Below are positions 62,979 through 64,000 of a stretch of DNA of 64,000 nt, piece by piece. Origin of the DNA: JAJEDW01 sp963555775 (GTDB taxonomy: Bacteria > Acidobacteriota > Terriglobia > 20CM-2-55-15); NCBI GenBank assembly GCA_963555775.3, contig CAUVWY020000010.1, positions 868,001 to 932,000 of the forward strand, in the 5' to 3' direction. Made by a program: the position numbers and the translations under genes. How positions within the stretch are numbered: position 1 is the stretch's first letter; each line of letters opens with the position of its first letter. The notes beneath the pieces are model-generated. The model was not told where the DNA came from. It saw nothing but the letters and a program-made list of their open reading frames with translations, and did no database searches.

Positions 62979-64000
62979 AAAAGGGACCCACCAAACGGGG
63001 CTCTGATCGAGGAAAAGGGACCCACCCCTGATAGCCTCCCCGGAAGCGTGAACTGGAAGAACAGGCACGCGAGTGGGAGGCGAGGATTGATAGGGATGGA
63101 TCAGTACGAGTTGATCAGAACCGCAGATCGGGTTTACAAGAAAAGCATTCGACAGATCGCCCGGGAGACCGGGCACACGCGGCGGACCGTGCGGAAAGCG
63201 TTGGGCGGGCAGGAACCGCGATATCGACGCGAGAAGGAGGCGGCCTGCCCGGTGATGGACCCGGTGGCCGGGATCGTGGAGGGGTGGCTCCGCACCGATC
63301 AGGAAGAGGCGGTCAAACAGCGGCATACCGCGCACCGGGTGTGGCAACGTCTGGTGGACGAGCATGGCTTTACGGGAGCCGAACCGACCGTCCGGCGGTG
63401 GGTTCGGGAGCGGAAGACGCGCCTGGGCTGGATGCGGCCGGCCGGGGTGGTGCCGCTGGACCCGGAACAGGCCCGGGAGGCCGAGGTGGACTGGGGCACG
63501 GCGTGGGTCCGGATGGGCGGCGAAGACCGTCAGGTCAAGTTGTTCTGTATGCGGTCCCGGTACTCGGGCAAGGCGTTCGTGCGGGCGTATCCGTGGGAAC
63601 GGCAGGAGATGTTCCTGGACGGCCACATCCGTGGGTTCGACTGGTACGGAGGCGTCTTCCCGACGTTAGTGTTCGATAACCTGAAAACCGCCGTGAAACA
63701 AATTCTGCGCGGGAAGGGTCGGGTTGAACAGACGCGGTTCACAGCGTTTCGGGCGCACTACACGTTTGAAGCACGGTTCTGCAATCCGGCGCGGGGCCAG
63801 GAGAAAGGCGGGGTCGAGGGACTGGTCGGCTTCGCACGGAGAAACTTCCTGGTGCCGGTTCCCAAGGTGACCGACTTCGACGAGTTGAACGCGCAGTTGC
63901 TGGAACGCTGCGGCGCCGACGACCAGCGGAGGATCGGCGGCCGGTCCGACGATCGGACGATCGGGGAACGCCATGGAGCAGAACGCGCGTACCTGCTGGC
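62979..64000 (+). mobile_element. IS21-family element, left end and istA (runs off window)
   Basis: Two direct copies of AAAAGGGACCCACC (62979-62992 and 63013-63026) are the multiple terminal repeats expected at an IS21 end. istA starts 70 bases further in. istB and the other end lie beyond 64000. Confidence 0.8.
63096..64000 (+). CDS. istA: IS21-family transposase IstA (partial)
   Basis: Open from ATG 63096 to the window edge (301 codons). N-terminal HTH 'KKSIRQIARETGHTRRTVRK'. The DDE core is visible: 'EAEVDWGTAWVRMGG' (first Asp), 'FPTLVFDNLKTAVKQILRGK' (second Asp), 'FCNPARGQEKGGVEGLVGFA' (Glu). TAGGGATGG offers a weak ribosome site. IstA carries out strand transfer with the ATPase IstB, expected just downstream. 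No frame break seen. Confidence 0.9.
   Translation, partial: MDQYELIRTADRVYKKSIRQIARETGHTRRTVRKALGGQEPRYRREKEAACPVMDPVAGIVEGWLRTDQEEAVKQRHTAHRVWQRLVDEHGFTGAEPTVRRWVRERKTRLGWMRPAGVVPLDPEQAREAEVDWGTAWVRMGGEDRQVKLFCMRSRYSGKAFVRAYPWERQEMFLDGHIRGFDWYGGVFPTLVFDNLKTAVKQILRGKGRVEQTRFTAFRAHYTFEARFCNPARGQEKGGVEGLVGFARRNFLVPVPKVTDFDELNAQLLERCGADDQRRIGGRSDDRTIGERHGAERAYLL

Overview
The window looks like a piece of an Acidobacteriota chromosome, probably of a Vicinamibacteria-like or host-associated lineage. That is inferred from gene content only: ADOP-type MacB/FtsX permeases, a carboxypeptidase-regulatory-type TonB receptor, several secreted 'DLSGxW / WxGDTLVV' proteins paired with DUF6152 proteins, the DUF1592 cytochrome plus DUF1552 pair, and giant NHL/IPT secreted proteins. 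Base composition is GC-rich throughout except at the ends of one insertion sequence. No rRNA, tRNA or CRISPR array was seen.

Layout. 1-4.8 kb: a Gld-type ABC exporter (ATPase end, permease/GldG fusion, DUF4340 protein) and a small secreted protein. 5-10 kb: a probable aromatic-catabolism group (LigI-like amidohydrolase, muconate-isomerase-like protein, a broken branched-chain-type substrate-binding protein, a broken HAMP sensor, an OFA-type MFS carrier). 10.6-20.6 kb: five related secreted proteins, three DUF6152 proteins and one sulfatase in three cassettes, one of them carrying a 130-bp MITE. 20.7-28.7 kb: a porin, then an ankyrin protein, a di-heme DUF1592 protein, a DUF1552 protein and a VOC protein in one co-directional run. 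28.7-39.3 kb: two ADOP permeases, a BCCT transporter and a truncated TonB receptor, interspersed with GC-rich palindromic repeats, one of which has entered a permease gene in frame. 39.3-47.4 kb: housekeeping genes (lepB, rnc, two TPR-like secreted proteins, asnS), a GNAT gene with a partial duplicate, and a higBA toxin-antitoxin pair. 47.4-64 kb: a mobile-element zone with a complete IS1634-like element (both inverted repeats and a 6-bp target duplication visible), a partial IS630, an IS21 at the right edge, and two giant secreted proteins. One of these is a pseudogene with four tandem ~920-bp propeller repeats, a nonsense codon and a MITE insertion; the other is a 1974-residue NHL/IPT protein whose C-terminus runs into the IS630 fragment.

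Main points. (1) The 130-bp MITE is present twice; removing it with its 5-bp target duplication restores both host genes. (2) All three DUF6152 proteins are predicted to be cleaved at AxA to expose His-His as the mature N-terminus, suggesting a copper 'His-brace'-like site (hypothesis). (3) The same repeat family occurs at gene ends, at a gene-duplication breakpoint and inside a transmembrane-segment codon run. (4) Every frameshift found is an apparent single-base loss, so either decay is common here or the assembly has indel errors; this limits the pseudogene calls.
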